Source: Streptomyces sp. Y2F8-2 (GTDB lineage: Bacteria > Actinomycetota > Actinomycetes > Streptomycetales > Streptomycetaceae). Taken from it: 64,000 nt of DNA. How positions within the stretch are numbered: position 1 is the first letter of the stretch; every line of letters begins with the position of its first letter. The position numbers and the translations under genes were made by a program. The stretch is taken from positions 124,001 through 188,000 of the forward strand of contig NZ_BNGS01000011.1 in NCBI RefSeq assembly GCF_014905555.1. Direction: 5' to 3'. This document shows positions 19,501 to 25,871 of this stretch, in pieces. Below the pieces are notes generated by a model. That model was given only the letters and a program-made list of their open reading frames with translations. It was not told the origin of the DNA and ran no database searches.

Positions 19501-19602
19501 GCCATCGCGAAACCGTTCGCCGACGCCGACCACCTGCTGCTGACGGGCAGGTACGCGGCAGCCGTGGCCGAGCTGACGCGGGCCTACCGGGCAGCGGCCT
19601 GA
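16576..19602 (+). CDS. Secreted multidomain GH3 beta-glucosidase
   Basis: The 1008-residue secreted enzyme has a signal peptide (residues 1-24), a CBM11-like jelly-roll region (about 36-207, WWDGQDNGKKIAFEIKD), a Calx-beta-type domain (about 213-325) and GH3 N- and C-domains from about 335. The nucleophile is Asp620 in GFVISDWNAID; KHFVGDGGT and the opening IYGVDAVHGHNN are also classic GH3. The C-terminal 100 residues after the GH3 domain form an Ala-rich helical tail. It would cleave cello- or laminari-oligosaccharides; the divergent GH30 enzyme may supply them. ATG 16576 has GAAGGTCC upstream. Confidence 0.92.
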   Translation: MRRTALLASATLLTALIPLASARAADDPAPTPVPVDRFEGEVPFAQQPAEGIFTWGGDSDDPPTLQLADRADAPEGAKVLTGGYDISGYGGFTHDFAADRPAHDWSSHKGIRFWWDGQDNGKKIAFEIKDGGANGEASELWTTSFTDDFTGWKQIEIPFTDFTYRTDYQPVGGIDHVLGLTQMWGYALTLPAGVKGHFAMDDVELYGRADQSLRASVTTDAPVHPVKEGGTATVRVTVATTGSAPIDEPVTVRYETGGGSAEPGKDYTAVSGTLTFPAGTASGASRTIQVPTLKDRSAEPAETIPVKLTVTGAKAPAETPQVVIDAHGLPYLDSRLPIRKRVADLLSRMSLQEKAGQMTQAERAALTDQGDIATYALGSLLSGGGSTPTPNTPDAWAKMIDGFQLQAQATRFQIPLIYGVDAVHGHNNLAGATIMPHNIGIGATRDPRLAEKAGAVTASEVRATGVPWDFAPCLCVTRDERWGRSYESFGEDPALVRSMETIIQGLQGRPDGRDLGRDDKVLATAKHFVGDGGTAYGSSTTGSYTIDQGVTTVTRQQLEAVHLAPYKTAVERGIGSVMPSYSSLDIVGDGQGPVKMHARGDMINGVLKGRMGFDGFVISDWNAIDQLPGDYASHVRSAVDAGVDMMMVPYTYKDFRTTLVDEVKAGRISERRIDDAVSRILTQKFRLGLFEHPYADTTGAARIGSAAHRAVARQAAAESQVLLKNAHGVLPLKKNQKVYVAGSNADDLGNQTGGWTLTWQGASGTHTQGTTILQGMRKAAPDTAITYSKDASAPTNGYDVGVVVVGETPYAEGVGDVGNGHDLRLSAADQAAVDKVCGAMKCAVLMVSGRPQIIGDRLGEIDALVASWLPGTEGDGVADVLYGRRPFTGQLPVTWPRSENQLPINVGDASYDPQFPYGWGLTTLTAVPEGGTATLKALALAAAAAERTGSDRAGREIVTRARLLVQQKAGSAMTAAIAKPFADADHLLLTGRYAAAVAELTRAYRAAA

Positions 19603-19615
19603 CGGAAACCCGGTA

Positions 19616-19644
19616 CGGGTGGGCGGTGCGTTGCCGCCCACCCG
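19616..19644 (+). terminator. Terminator after the GH3 gene
   Basis: CGGGTGGGCGG (19616-19626) pairs with CCGCCCACCCG (19634-19644); an outer AACCCGG/CCGGGTT pair may extend it. Confidence 0.7.
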
Positions 19645-19686
19645 CACCGAACTCCGGGTTCGGGCGCCTTCCGGTAGGTTCGAAGT

Positions 19687-21054
19687 ATGAACGCCGTGCT
19701 CCGTCGAGGACTGGTCGTACCGCTGGTCGCCCTGCTCATGGCCGTGCTCACGGTGCTGTCCACCGGAGCGCCCCGCGCCCAGGCCGCCACGGACGTCTCC
19801 GCCATCGCACAGGCGCTCCGCAGCGGTCCTGTCTACGTGGATCCGGCCGCCTCCCGGCAGCTGTCCGTCGCGGACGCCGACGCCCTCGCCAAAAAGATCG
19901 AGGACGCGGGCAAGCCGGTCTTCCTCGTGGTCCTGCCCGCCGACTACCCGACCCGGGACCTCTTCGCCGACCTGCGCACGGCCACCGGCATCACCGGCCT
20001 GTACGGCGTCCGTCTCGGCGACCGCTTCGACGCCCGCGCCGACTCCTCGGTCCTCGGGCACAGTGCCGTGCGGAACCTGGTCACCAGTGTCCAGGGTGAG
20101 AGCGCCACGGCCCAGCTGAACGACTTCACCGACCGTGCCCTCGCCAACGTCGGCGGACACGCCCCTTCGACCTGGGGTACCTCCCGCAGCAACCACGGGG
20201 CGTCGTCCACCGCGCTGATCATGCTCGCCGTGGTCCTGGTGCTCGGCGGCACCGGCGCCTACATGCTCGTACGGCGCGGCCGGCGCCGGCGCGAGGAGGA
20301 GCAGCAGGCCGCGCTGGAGAAGCTGCGGGTCGTGGTGGACGAGGACATCACCGCCTTCGGCGAGGAACTCGACCGCCTCGACTTCCGGCCGGGGGAGCCC
20401 GGCGCCGACGACGCGATGCGCGCGGACTACGCCCGCGCCCTGGACGCGTACGAGGAGGCGAAGTCGGCCATGACGGCGGCGCGGCGCCCGGAGGACGTGA
20501 AGGCCGTGACCCAGGCCCTGGAGGACGGCCGGTTCGCGCTGGCGACGCTCGCCGCCCGCCGCGAGGGCCGCCCACTGCCCGAGCGCCGGGCGCCCTGCTT
20601 CTTCGACCCGCGCCACGGCCCGTCCGTCGCCGACGCGATCTGGACGCCTCCGGGCGGGGCCCCGCGCGAGGTCCCGGTCTGCGCGGCCGACCAGGCTCGT
20701 CTGGCCGACGGCCGCGACCCCATGATCCGCGAGGTGGACACGGAGTACGGCCGCCGTCCGTACTGGGACGCCGGCCCCGCCTACGGCCCCTGGGCGGGCG
20801 GCTACTTCGGCGGCGGCCTCCTGCCCGGCCTGCTCGTCGGCACGCTGCTCGGCAGCATGATGGCCACCCCTTCGTACGCCGCCGACTACGGCACCGGCTA
20901 CGGCGACTTCGGCGGGTACGAGGGCGGCGACGTCTCGGGCGCCGACTTCGACCCCGGGGACTTCGGCGGCGGCTTCGGCGACGGCGGGGGAGGGGACTTC
21001 GGCGGGGGAGGCGACTTCGGCGGGGGCGGCGGGGACTTCAGCGGAGGGTTCTGA
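19687..21054 (+). CDS. Membrane-anchored protein with Gly-rich tail, function unknown
   Basis: The 455-residue protein has a signal peptide (about 1-33) and an extracytoplasmic domain of some 140 residues with LAKKIEDAGKPVFLVVLP, loosely like a TPM/phosphatase-type fold. One transmembrane helix (about 174-194) follows, then a basic RRGRRRREEE stop-transfer, a helical cytoplasmic part and a C-terminus of GDFGGGF-like glycine repeats (about 395-455). Such tails occur in TPM-family proteins. No catalytic motif can be named. It converges on the YceI gene across a perfect terminator and so stands alone. Confidence 0.7.
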   Translation: MNAVLRRGLVVPLVALLMAVLTVLSTGAPRAQAATDVSAIAQALRSGPVYVDPAASRQLSVADADALAKKIEDAGKPVFLVVLPADYPTRDLFADLRTATGITGLYGVRLGDRFDARADSSVLGHSAVRNLVTSVQGESATAQLNDFTDRALANVGGHAPSTWGTSRSNHGASSTALIMLAVVLVLGGTGAYMLVRRGRRRREEEQQAALEKLRVVVDEDITAFGEELDRLDFRPGEPGADDAMRADYARALDAYEEAKSAMTAARRPEDVKAVTQALEDGRFALATLAARREGRPLPERRAPCFFDPRHGPSVADAIWTPPGGAPREVPVCAADQARLADGRDPMIREVDTEYGRRPYWDAGPAYGPWAGGYFGGGLLPGLLVGTLLGSMMATPSYAADYGTGYGDFGGYEGGDVSGADFDPGDFGGGFGDGGGGDFGGGGDFGGGGGDFSGGF

Positions 21055-21077
21055 CCGCGGCAGAGGTCGGGAGAAGA

Positions 21078-21120
21078 CGCGAGCGCCCGCCCTCCCGGTC
21101 CGGGAGGGCGGGCGCTCGCG
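21078..21120. terminator. 20-bp perfect bidirectional terminator
   Basis: Arms 21078-21097 and 21101-21120 are exactly complementary with a three-base loop, between two converging genes. Confidence 0.88.
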
Positions 21121-21135
21121 GTGGTTCCGGCGAGG

Positions 21136-21738
21136 TCACGCCTGCTTGATCGCCGAGATGTCGAAGACCAGCTTGATCTTGTCGGAGACCAGCACGCCGC
21201 CCGTCTCGAGGGCCGCGTTCCAGGTCAGGCCCCACTCGGAGCGCAGGATCTCCGCCTTGCCCTCGAAGCCGACGCGCTCGTTGCCGAACGGGTCCTTGGC
21301 CGCGCCGTTGAACTCCAGGTCGATGGTGATCGGCTTGGTCGTGCCGAGGATCGTGAGGTCGCCGGTGATCCGGTAATCGTCGCCCCCGAGCGCCTCCGCG
21401 CGGGTGGAGCGGAACGTCATCGTCGGGTGCTCGTCGATCCTGAAGAAGTCGGAGCTCTTGAGGTGGTTGTCGCGGTCGGCGGAGCCGGTCTCGATGCTGT
21501 CCATCTTCACGTCGATGGAAGCCGTGGACTTCGACGGGTCCGAGCCGTCCAGGTGCAGGGTGCCGGTGAAGTCCTTGAAGCTGCCCTTGACGTTGGTGAC
21601 CATCGCGTGCCGGGCCACGAACCCGATGGCGCTGTGCGCCGGGTCCAGCGTGTACTCGCCGGTCAGGGCGGCGAGGTCCGGGCTCACTGCGGCGGCCGGT
21701 GCGGTCTCGTTGCCGTTCTTGCGGCTGAAGATGCTCAT
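21136..21738 (-). CDS. YceI-family polyisoprenoid-binding protein
   Basis: The 200-residue protein shows the YceI lipocalin-like barrel: YTLDPAHSAIGFVARHAMVTNVKGSF, then alternating strands with FRIDEHPTMTF, ITGDLTILGTTKPI and the ending LVSDKIKLVFDISA. Family members bind isoprenoid chains such as quinones or carotenoid precursors and are linked to acid and oxidative stress. No signal peptide is present, so this copy is cytoplasmic. ATG 21738 has AAGGAG upstream. Its promoter region is shared with the accB leader. Confidence 0.9.
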   Translation of the reverse strand: MSIFSRKNGNETAPAAAVSPDLAALTGEYTLDPAHSAIGFVARHAMVTNVKGSFKDFTGTLHLDGSDPSKSTASIDVKMDSIETGSADRDNHLKSSDFFRIDEHPTMTFRSTRAEALGGDDYRITGDLTILGTTKPITIDLEFNGAAKDPFGNERVGFEGKAEILRSEWGLTWNAALETGGVLVSDKIKLVFDISAIKQA

Positions 21739-22160
21739 GACGTGCTCCTTTGGGGGACGGATCGCGGTCCCGGAGGGAGGCCGCGGCTCGAAGCTGTTTA
21801 AGATTCAACGAGCTCAACAGAAGAGACGGTAAACCTATTCCGTTCGACTTTCAACGTCATCGCGTCCGTGTCGCCCACGGAGGCGCGGCGGCGCGCCGGC
21901 TTCGGCCGACCGGTACCGTGGGCAGGTCCCCTACGGCCGTTCGAGGCCCCTCGTCACCCGGGGGATGGCATGTGCCGCCCACCAAGGTGTGATCACTCTG
22001 CGTCCCCCGCTTTGTGGGAGGCCGACAACGCCGAGGCCCTCTGGGCAGTCAGAACGGCTGCATCCGGGCTGTATTCTGTTCAGGGTTACCAGGAAAACGG
22101 GCCTGAGACTGTACGGAGTCGACGGCGAGCTTTCCTTGGTGGACTTCGTAAGGTCGCTAC
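21739..22160. other. 422-base divergent intergenic region, YceI/accB
   Basis: No convincing gene is present. The YceI-proximal end is AT-richer (TTTAAGATTCAACGAGCTCAA around 21797-21817) and could hold an operator. The accB-proximal 200 bases are a GC-rich leader with no clear terminator or riboswitch that I can recognise. Confidence 0.5.
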
Positions 22161-23753
22161 ATGACCGTTTTGGACGAGGCTGTGGATTCCGGGAGCGAGC
22201 CCGCGGACGCGCGCGGGCGGGTCGCCGAACTGCACGAGATCCGCAAGCAGGCGCTCGCGGGCCCGAGCGAGAAGGCGACCGAGGCGCAGCACGCCAAGGG
22301 CAAGCTGACCGCCCGGGAGCGCATCGAACTGCTTCTGGACCCCGGCTCCTTCCAGGAGGTCGAGCAGCTGCGCCGGCACCGGGCGAGCGGGTTCGGCCTG
22401 GAGTCGAAGAAGCCGTACACCGACGGTGTGATCACCGGCTGGGGCACGGTGGAGGGCCGCACGGTCTTCGTCTACGCCCATGACTTCCGCATCTTCGGCG
22501 GCGCGCTTGGCGAGGCCCACGCCACCAAGATCCACAAGATCATGGACATGGCCATCGCGGCCGGGGCGCCGCTGGTCTCCCTCAACGACGGTGCGGGCGC
22601 CCGTATCCAGGAGGGCGTGAGCGCGCTCGCCGGCTACGGCGGTATCTTCCAGCGCAACACCAAGGCCTCCGGTGTCATCCCGCAGATCTCGGTGATGCTC
22701 GGCCCGTGCGCGGGAGGCGCGGCCTACAGCCCCGCCCTGACGGACTTCGTGTTCATGGTCCGTGAGACCTCGCAGATGTTCATCACCGGCCCGGACGTGG
22801 TCAAGGCGGTGACCGGCGAGGAGATCACGCAGAACGGCCTGGGCGGCGCGGACGTCCACGCCGAGACCAGCGGTGTCTGCCACTTCGCGTACGACGACGA
22901 GGAGACCTGCATCGCCGAGGTGCGCTACCTCCTCTCCCTGCTCCCGCAGAACAACCGGGAGAACCCGCCGCGGGTGGAGTGCACCGACCCCGTCGACCGC
23001 CGCTCGGAGGTCCTGCTCGACCTGGTGCCGGCGGACGGCAACCGGCCGTACGACATGGCCAAGGTGATCGAGGAGATCGTCGACGACGGCGAGTACCTCG
23101 AGGTCCACGAGCGCTGGGCGCGGAACATCATCTGCGCGCTGGGCCGGCTGGACGGCCAGGTGGTCGGCATCATCGCCAACCAGCCGCAGACGCTCGCCGG
23201 TGTGCTCGACATCGAGGCCAGTGAAAAAGCTGCGCGTTTTGTGCAGATGTGTGACGCTTTTAACATCCCGTTGGTGACGTTCCTGGACGTTCCCGGGTTC
23301 CTCCCGGGTGTCGACCAGGAGCACGGCGGCATCATCCGGCACGGGGCGAAGCTGCTGTACGCGTACTGCAACGCGACCGTGCCGCGGATCTCGCTGATCC
23401 TGCGCAAGGCGTACGGAGGTGCGTACATCGTGATGGACAGCCAGTCCATCGGGGCGGACCTCACCTACGCCTGGCCGACCAACGAGATCGCCGTGATGGG
23501 CGCGGAGGGCGCGGCCAACGTCATCTTCCGCCGCCAGATCGCCGAGGCGGAGGACCCCGAGGCCATGCGGGCGCGGATGGTCAAGGAGTACAAGTCCGAG
23601 CTCATGCACCCGTACTACGCGGCCGAGCGGGGCCTGGTGGACGACGTCATCGACCCGGCCGAGACCCGCGAGGTCCTGATCAGGTCCCTGGCGATGCTGC
23701 ACGCGAAGCACGCCGACCTGCCGTCCCGCAAGCACGGCAACCCCCCGCAGTAA
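22161..23753 (+). CDS. accB: Acyl-CoA carboxylase carboxyltransferase subunit (AccB type)
   Basis: The 530-residue beta subunit transfers carboxyl from biotin to acetyl-CoA (or propionyl/butyryl-CoA), supplying malonyl-CoA for fatty acids and polyketides with a separate biotinylated alpha subunit. The crotonase-like halves are visible: GKLTARERIELLLDPGSF, DGAGARIQEG, MLGPCAGGAAYSPAL, then FLDVPGFLPG and RKAYGGAYIVM. In S. coelicolor a residue in this last motif sets specificity: Asp (GGAYDVM) in propionyl-CoA PccB, Ile in AccB. Here it is Ile (about residue 423), so the broader AccB type is indicated. The epsilon subunit gene follows after 57 bp. Confidence 0.93.
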   Translation: MTVLDEAVDSGSEPADARGRVAELHEIRKQALAGPSEKATEAQHAKGKLTARERIELLLDPGSFQEVEQLRRHRASGFGLESKKPYTDGVITGWGTVEGRTVFVYAHDFRIFGGALGEAHATKIHKIMDMAIAAGAPLVSLNDGAGARIQEGVSALAGYGGIFQRNTKASGVIPQISVMLGPCAGGAAYSPALTDFVFMVRETSQMFITGPDVVKAVTGEEITQNGLGGADVHAETSGVCHFAYDDEETCIAEVRYLLSLLPQNNRENPPRVECTDPVDRRSEVLLDLVPADGNRPYDMAKVIEEIVDDGEYLEVHERWARNIICALGRLDGQVVGIIANQPQTLAGVLDIEASEKAARFVQMCDAFNIPLVTFLDVPGFLPGVDQEHGGIIRHGAKLLYAYCNATVPRISLILRKAYGGAYIVMDSQSIGADLTYAWPTNEIAVMGAEGAANVIFRRQIAEAEDPEAMRARMVKEYKSELMHPYYAAERGLVDDVIDPAETREVLIRSLAMLHAKHADLPSRKHGNPPQ

Positions 23754-23810
23754 CCGGGCGGACCCACCGCGGCAACCCCGCGGACCCCTCTCTCACGGAG
23801 ACTGACAGCC

Positions 23811-24008
23811 ATGAGCAACCCTGACATCCGCGTCGAGAAGGGCCACGCCGAGCCCGAGGAAGTGGCCGCCATCACGGCCGTCCTCCTGGCCCGCGCCGCG
23901 GCCCGGACCCCGGACACGACCGCATCCCACCGGGGCCGCGCCAAGGCGGGCTGGCGCCGCCTCGAGCGCGAACCTGGCTTCCGCGCCCCGCACAGCTGGC
24001 ACGCGTAG
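23811..24008 (+). CDS. accE: Acyl-CoA carboxylase epsilon subunit
   Basis: The 65-residue protein (MSNPDIRVEKGHAEPEEVAAI... ending PHSWHA) has the AccE/PccE pattern: a helical AEPEEVAAITAVLLARA segment and the conserved W-R terminus. In actinobacteria it stimulates the alpha/beta carboxylase holoenzyme. It follows accB directly and a terminator follows it. Similarity is by recall, but position and motif agree. Confidence 0.88.
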   Translation: MSNPDIRVEKGHAEPEEVAAITAVLLARAAARTPDTTASHRGRAKAGWRRLEREPGFRAPHSWHA

Positions 24009-24032
24009 CCGCGCTGCCTGAGCCGTTCCTGA

Positions 24033-24060
24033 AAGGGCCCCTCCGCACGGAGGGGCCCTT
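24033..24060. terminator. Terminator after accE (first of two)
   Basis: AAGGGCCCCTCCG (24033-24045) pairs exactly with CGGAGGGGCCCTT (24048-24060), then CTT. It can also end the leftward cvn transcript. Confidence 0.8.
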
Positions 24061-24084
24061 CTTGCTGCGCCGGGAAAAGGGTGA

Positions 24085-24108
24085 GGGCCCCTTCGCAAGA
24101 AGGGGCCC
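24085..24108. terminator. Second hairpin between accE and cvnD
   Basis: GGGCCCCTTC (24085-24094) pairs with GAAGGGGCCC (24099-24108) with a GCAA loop. Its core repeats that of the preceding hairpin, suggesting duplication. Confidence 0.65.
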
Positions 24109-24123
24109 TTGGGTGCGCCCCCA

Positions 24124-24180
24124 AGGGGCGCGGCGAACTGCGCGACCAGCCAGGTACGGCCCGCAGACGGCGTGCGGCAT
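24124..24180. repeat. Streptomyces intergenic repeat (GGGCGCGG-GAACTGCGCGACCAGCC type)
   Basis: The block with GGGGCGCGGCGAACTGCG, GACCAGCC and CGGCCCGCAG matches a repeat I recall at many intergenic sites in Streptomyces genomes. A genome self-search would show the copy number. Confidence 0.55.
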
Positions 24181-24209
24181 ACGGGGCAGCCCGGTAGCCG
24201 CAACTCCGC

Positions 24210-24791
24210 CTAACGAAGCCGCGCCATCAGCGCGTGCTCCACGAGGGTGATCAGCGCACTCTTCGCGTCCGCACGGTGCCGGGCGTCCGTCGTGATGATC
24301 GGGGTGTCCGGGCCGATCTGCAGCGCTTCGCGCACCTCGTCGGGCGTGTAGGGCTGGTGCCCGTCGAAACCGTTCAGGGCGATGACGAACGGAAGACCCG
24401 AGTTCTCGAAGTAGTCGACCGCGGGGAAGCAGTCGGCGAGACGCCGGGTGTCCACCAGGACGATCGCGCCGATCGCGCCGCGGACCAGGTCGTCCCACAT
24501 GAACCAGAAGCGGTCCTGGCCCGGCGTACCGAAGAGGTAGAGGATCAGGTCCTGGTCGAGGGTGATACGGCCGAAGTCCATCGCCACCGTGGTGGTGGTC
24601 TTGTCCCCGGTGTGGGTGAGGTCGTCGATGCCCGCCGAAGCAGACGTCATGACGGCCTCCGTGCGCAGCGGGTTGATCTCCGAGACGGCGCCGACGAACG
24701 TGGTCTTGCCCACGCCGAAGCCGCCCGCCACCACGATCTTCGCGGAGGTGGTGGAGCGGGAAGGACCGCCGCTAGAGCTTGCGAAGTCCAC
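24210..24791 (-). CDS. cvnD2: Conservon Ras/MglA-like GTPase CvnD (downstream conservon)
   Basis: The 193-residue small GTPase is the output component of a conservon (CvnA sensor, CvnB roadblock, CvnC, CvnD). The P-loop is GGFGVGKTT (about residues 23-31). The G3 region reads FGTPGQDR without the usual aspartate, and G4 is NGFD instead of NKxD, both typical of this prokaryotic Rab-like group. GTG start overlaps the end of cvnC by 20 bases, so translation is coupled. Most of the gene is about 98 percent identical in DNA to the cvnD of the adjacent conservon. The '2' number follows my memory of the S. coelicolor order. Confidence 0.9.
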   Translation of the reverse strand: MDFASSSGGPSRSTTSAKIVVAGGFGVGKTTFVGAVSEINPLRTEAVMTSASAGIDDLTHTGDKTTTTVAMDFGRITLDQDLILYLFGTPGQDRFWFMWDDLVRGAIGAIVLVDTRRLADCFPAVDYFENSGLPFVIALNGFDGHQPYTPDEVREALQIGPDTPIITTDARHRADAKSALITLVEHALMARLR

Positions 24792-25350
24792 TGAGCACCC
24801 TTTCGAGCAGTGTCACGTCTGGCTGGCCGCCGGCGTTCTCGTCGCCGCCGGGCTGATGGATGGCGACCAGGCCCGCCTCCGCCAAGTCGGCGACGAGGAT
24901 CCTGGCCACGCCGAGAGGGATCGTGAGGAGGGCCGAGATCTCGGCCACCGACTTGATTTCCCGGCACAGGTTGCAGATCCGCTGATGCTCGGGCAACTGG
25001 CCCTGCATCTGGTGCGGTTGTGCGGTGGTGTGCACCAGCGCCTCGATGGCGAGCTGGTAGCGCGGCCTGGTGCGGCCGCCCGTCATGGCGTACGGACGCA
25101 CCAGAGGGTTGTTCGAGGACCCGGCGGGCGCCGGCTCGGGGGAGCGGCGCTGCGGCTGCACGGGCTGGATACGCGGTGCCGGCGGCTGGTCGTACGGCGA
25201 CGGACCCTGGGGGCCCTGCGGCGCGTACGGCTGCCGCCACTGGCCCGGCGCGGAGGGGAAGTCGTACCGGTTCTGGTCACCCTGACCCGGGCCCTGACCG
25301 GGGCCGTAGGACCAGTTGCCGGTAGGCGAACCGCCTGGGGGTGTTGCCAC
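24772..25350 (-). CDS. cvnC2: Conservon protein CvnC (DUF742)
   Basis: The 192-residue protein has a Pro/Gly/Gln-rich disordered N-terminus (about 1-85) and a DUF742 winged-helix-like domain starting PLVRPYAMTGGRTRPRYQL, with C-x2-C (CNLCRE) and the ending GLRKL. DUF742 proteins link the CvnB roadblock protein and the CvnD GTPase to output. GTG 25350 is used because GGAGGAG precedes it closely. Its N-terminal extension is much longer than in the neighbouring CvnC (132 residues), while the domain is well conserved. Confidence 0.88.
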   Translation of the reverse strand: MATPPGGSPTGNWSYGPGQGPGQGDQNRYDFPSAPGQWRQPYAPQGPQGPSPYDQPPAPRIQPVQPQRRSPEPAPAGSSNNPLVRPYAMTGGRTRPRYQLAIEALVHTTAQPHQMQGQLPEHQRICNLCREIKSVAEISALLTIPLGVARILVADLAEAGLVAIHQPGGDENAGGQPDVTLLERVLSGLRKL

Positions 25351-25447
25351 GTTCTCTCCTCCTCCGACTGCGCCGGGCACCCATGCCTGTGGAAGCCGCG
25401 TCCCGAAACCTTACGGCCCCGGGACGCTCAAACCCACCGTCCGTCTT

Positions 25448-25870
25448 CTAGTTGAGAAGGCTCCCCTGGAGCTCCGCACGAAGGTCCGGAGTCAGGACCG
25501 TACCGGCACGATCGACCAGAAGCGCCATCTCGTACCCAATGAGGCCGATGTCCGCCTCCGGGTGTGCGAGAACCGCGAGCGACGAACCGTCGGAAATGGA
25601 CATGATGAAGAGGAATCCCCGCTCCATCTCCACAACCGTCTGGTTCACACTGCCGCCCTCGAAGATGCGGGAGGCACCCGCGGTCAGCGAGGTCAGACCG
25701 GAGGCGACGGCCGCCAGTTGGTCGGCGCGATCGCGCGGAAAGCCTTCGGACATCGCCAGAAGGAGTCCGTCGGCGGAGACCACCACCGTGTGGGACACCC
25801 CGGGGGTGTTGTCCACGAAGTTGGTGATCAACCAGTTCAGGTTCTGTGCCGCCTGGCTCATCGGGCTCAC
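25448..25870 (-). CDS. cvnB2: Conservon roadblock/LC7 protein CvnB
   Basis: The 140-residue roadblock/LC7 protein (SQAAQNLNWLITNFV, HTVVVSADGLLLAMSEG, GFLFIMSISDGSSLAVLA) belongs to the family that acts as GTPase-activating partner of MglA-like GTPases, here CvnD. GTG 25870 starts one base after the cvnA stop, with AGGAG inside the cvnA end; ATG 25861 is an alternative. It is nearly identical to the CvnB of the other conservon. Confidence 0.92.
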   Translation of the reverse strand: MSPMSQAAQNLNWLITNFVDNTPGVSHTVVVSADGLLLAMSEGFPRDRADQLAAVASGLTSLTAGASRIFEGGSVNQTVVEMERGFLFIMSISDGSSLAVLAHPEADIGLIGYEMALLVDRAGTVLTPDLRAELQGSLLN

Positions 25871-25871
25871 A

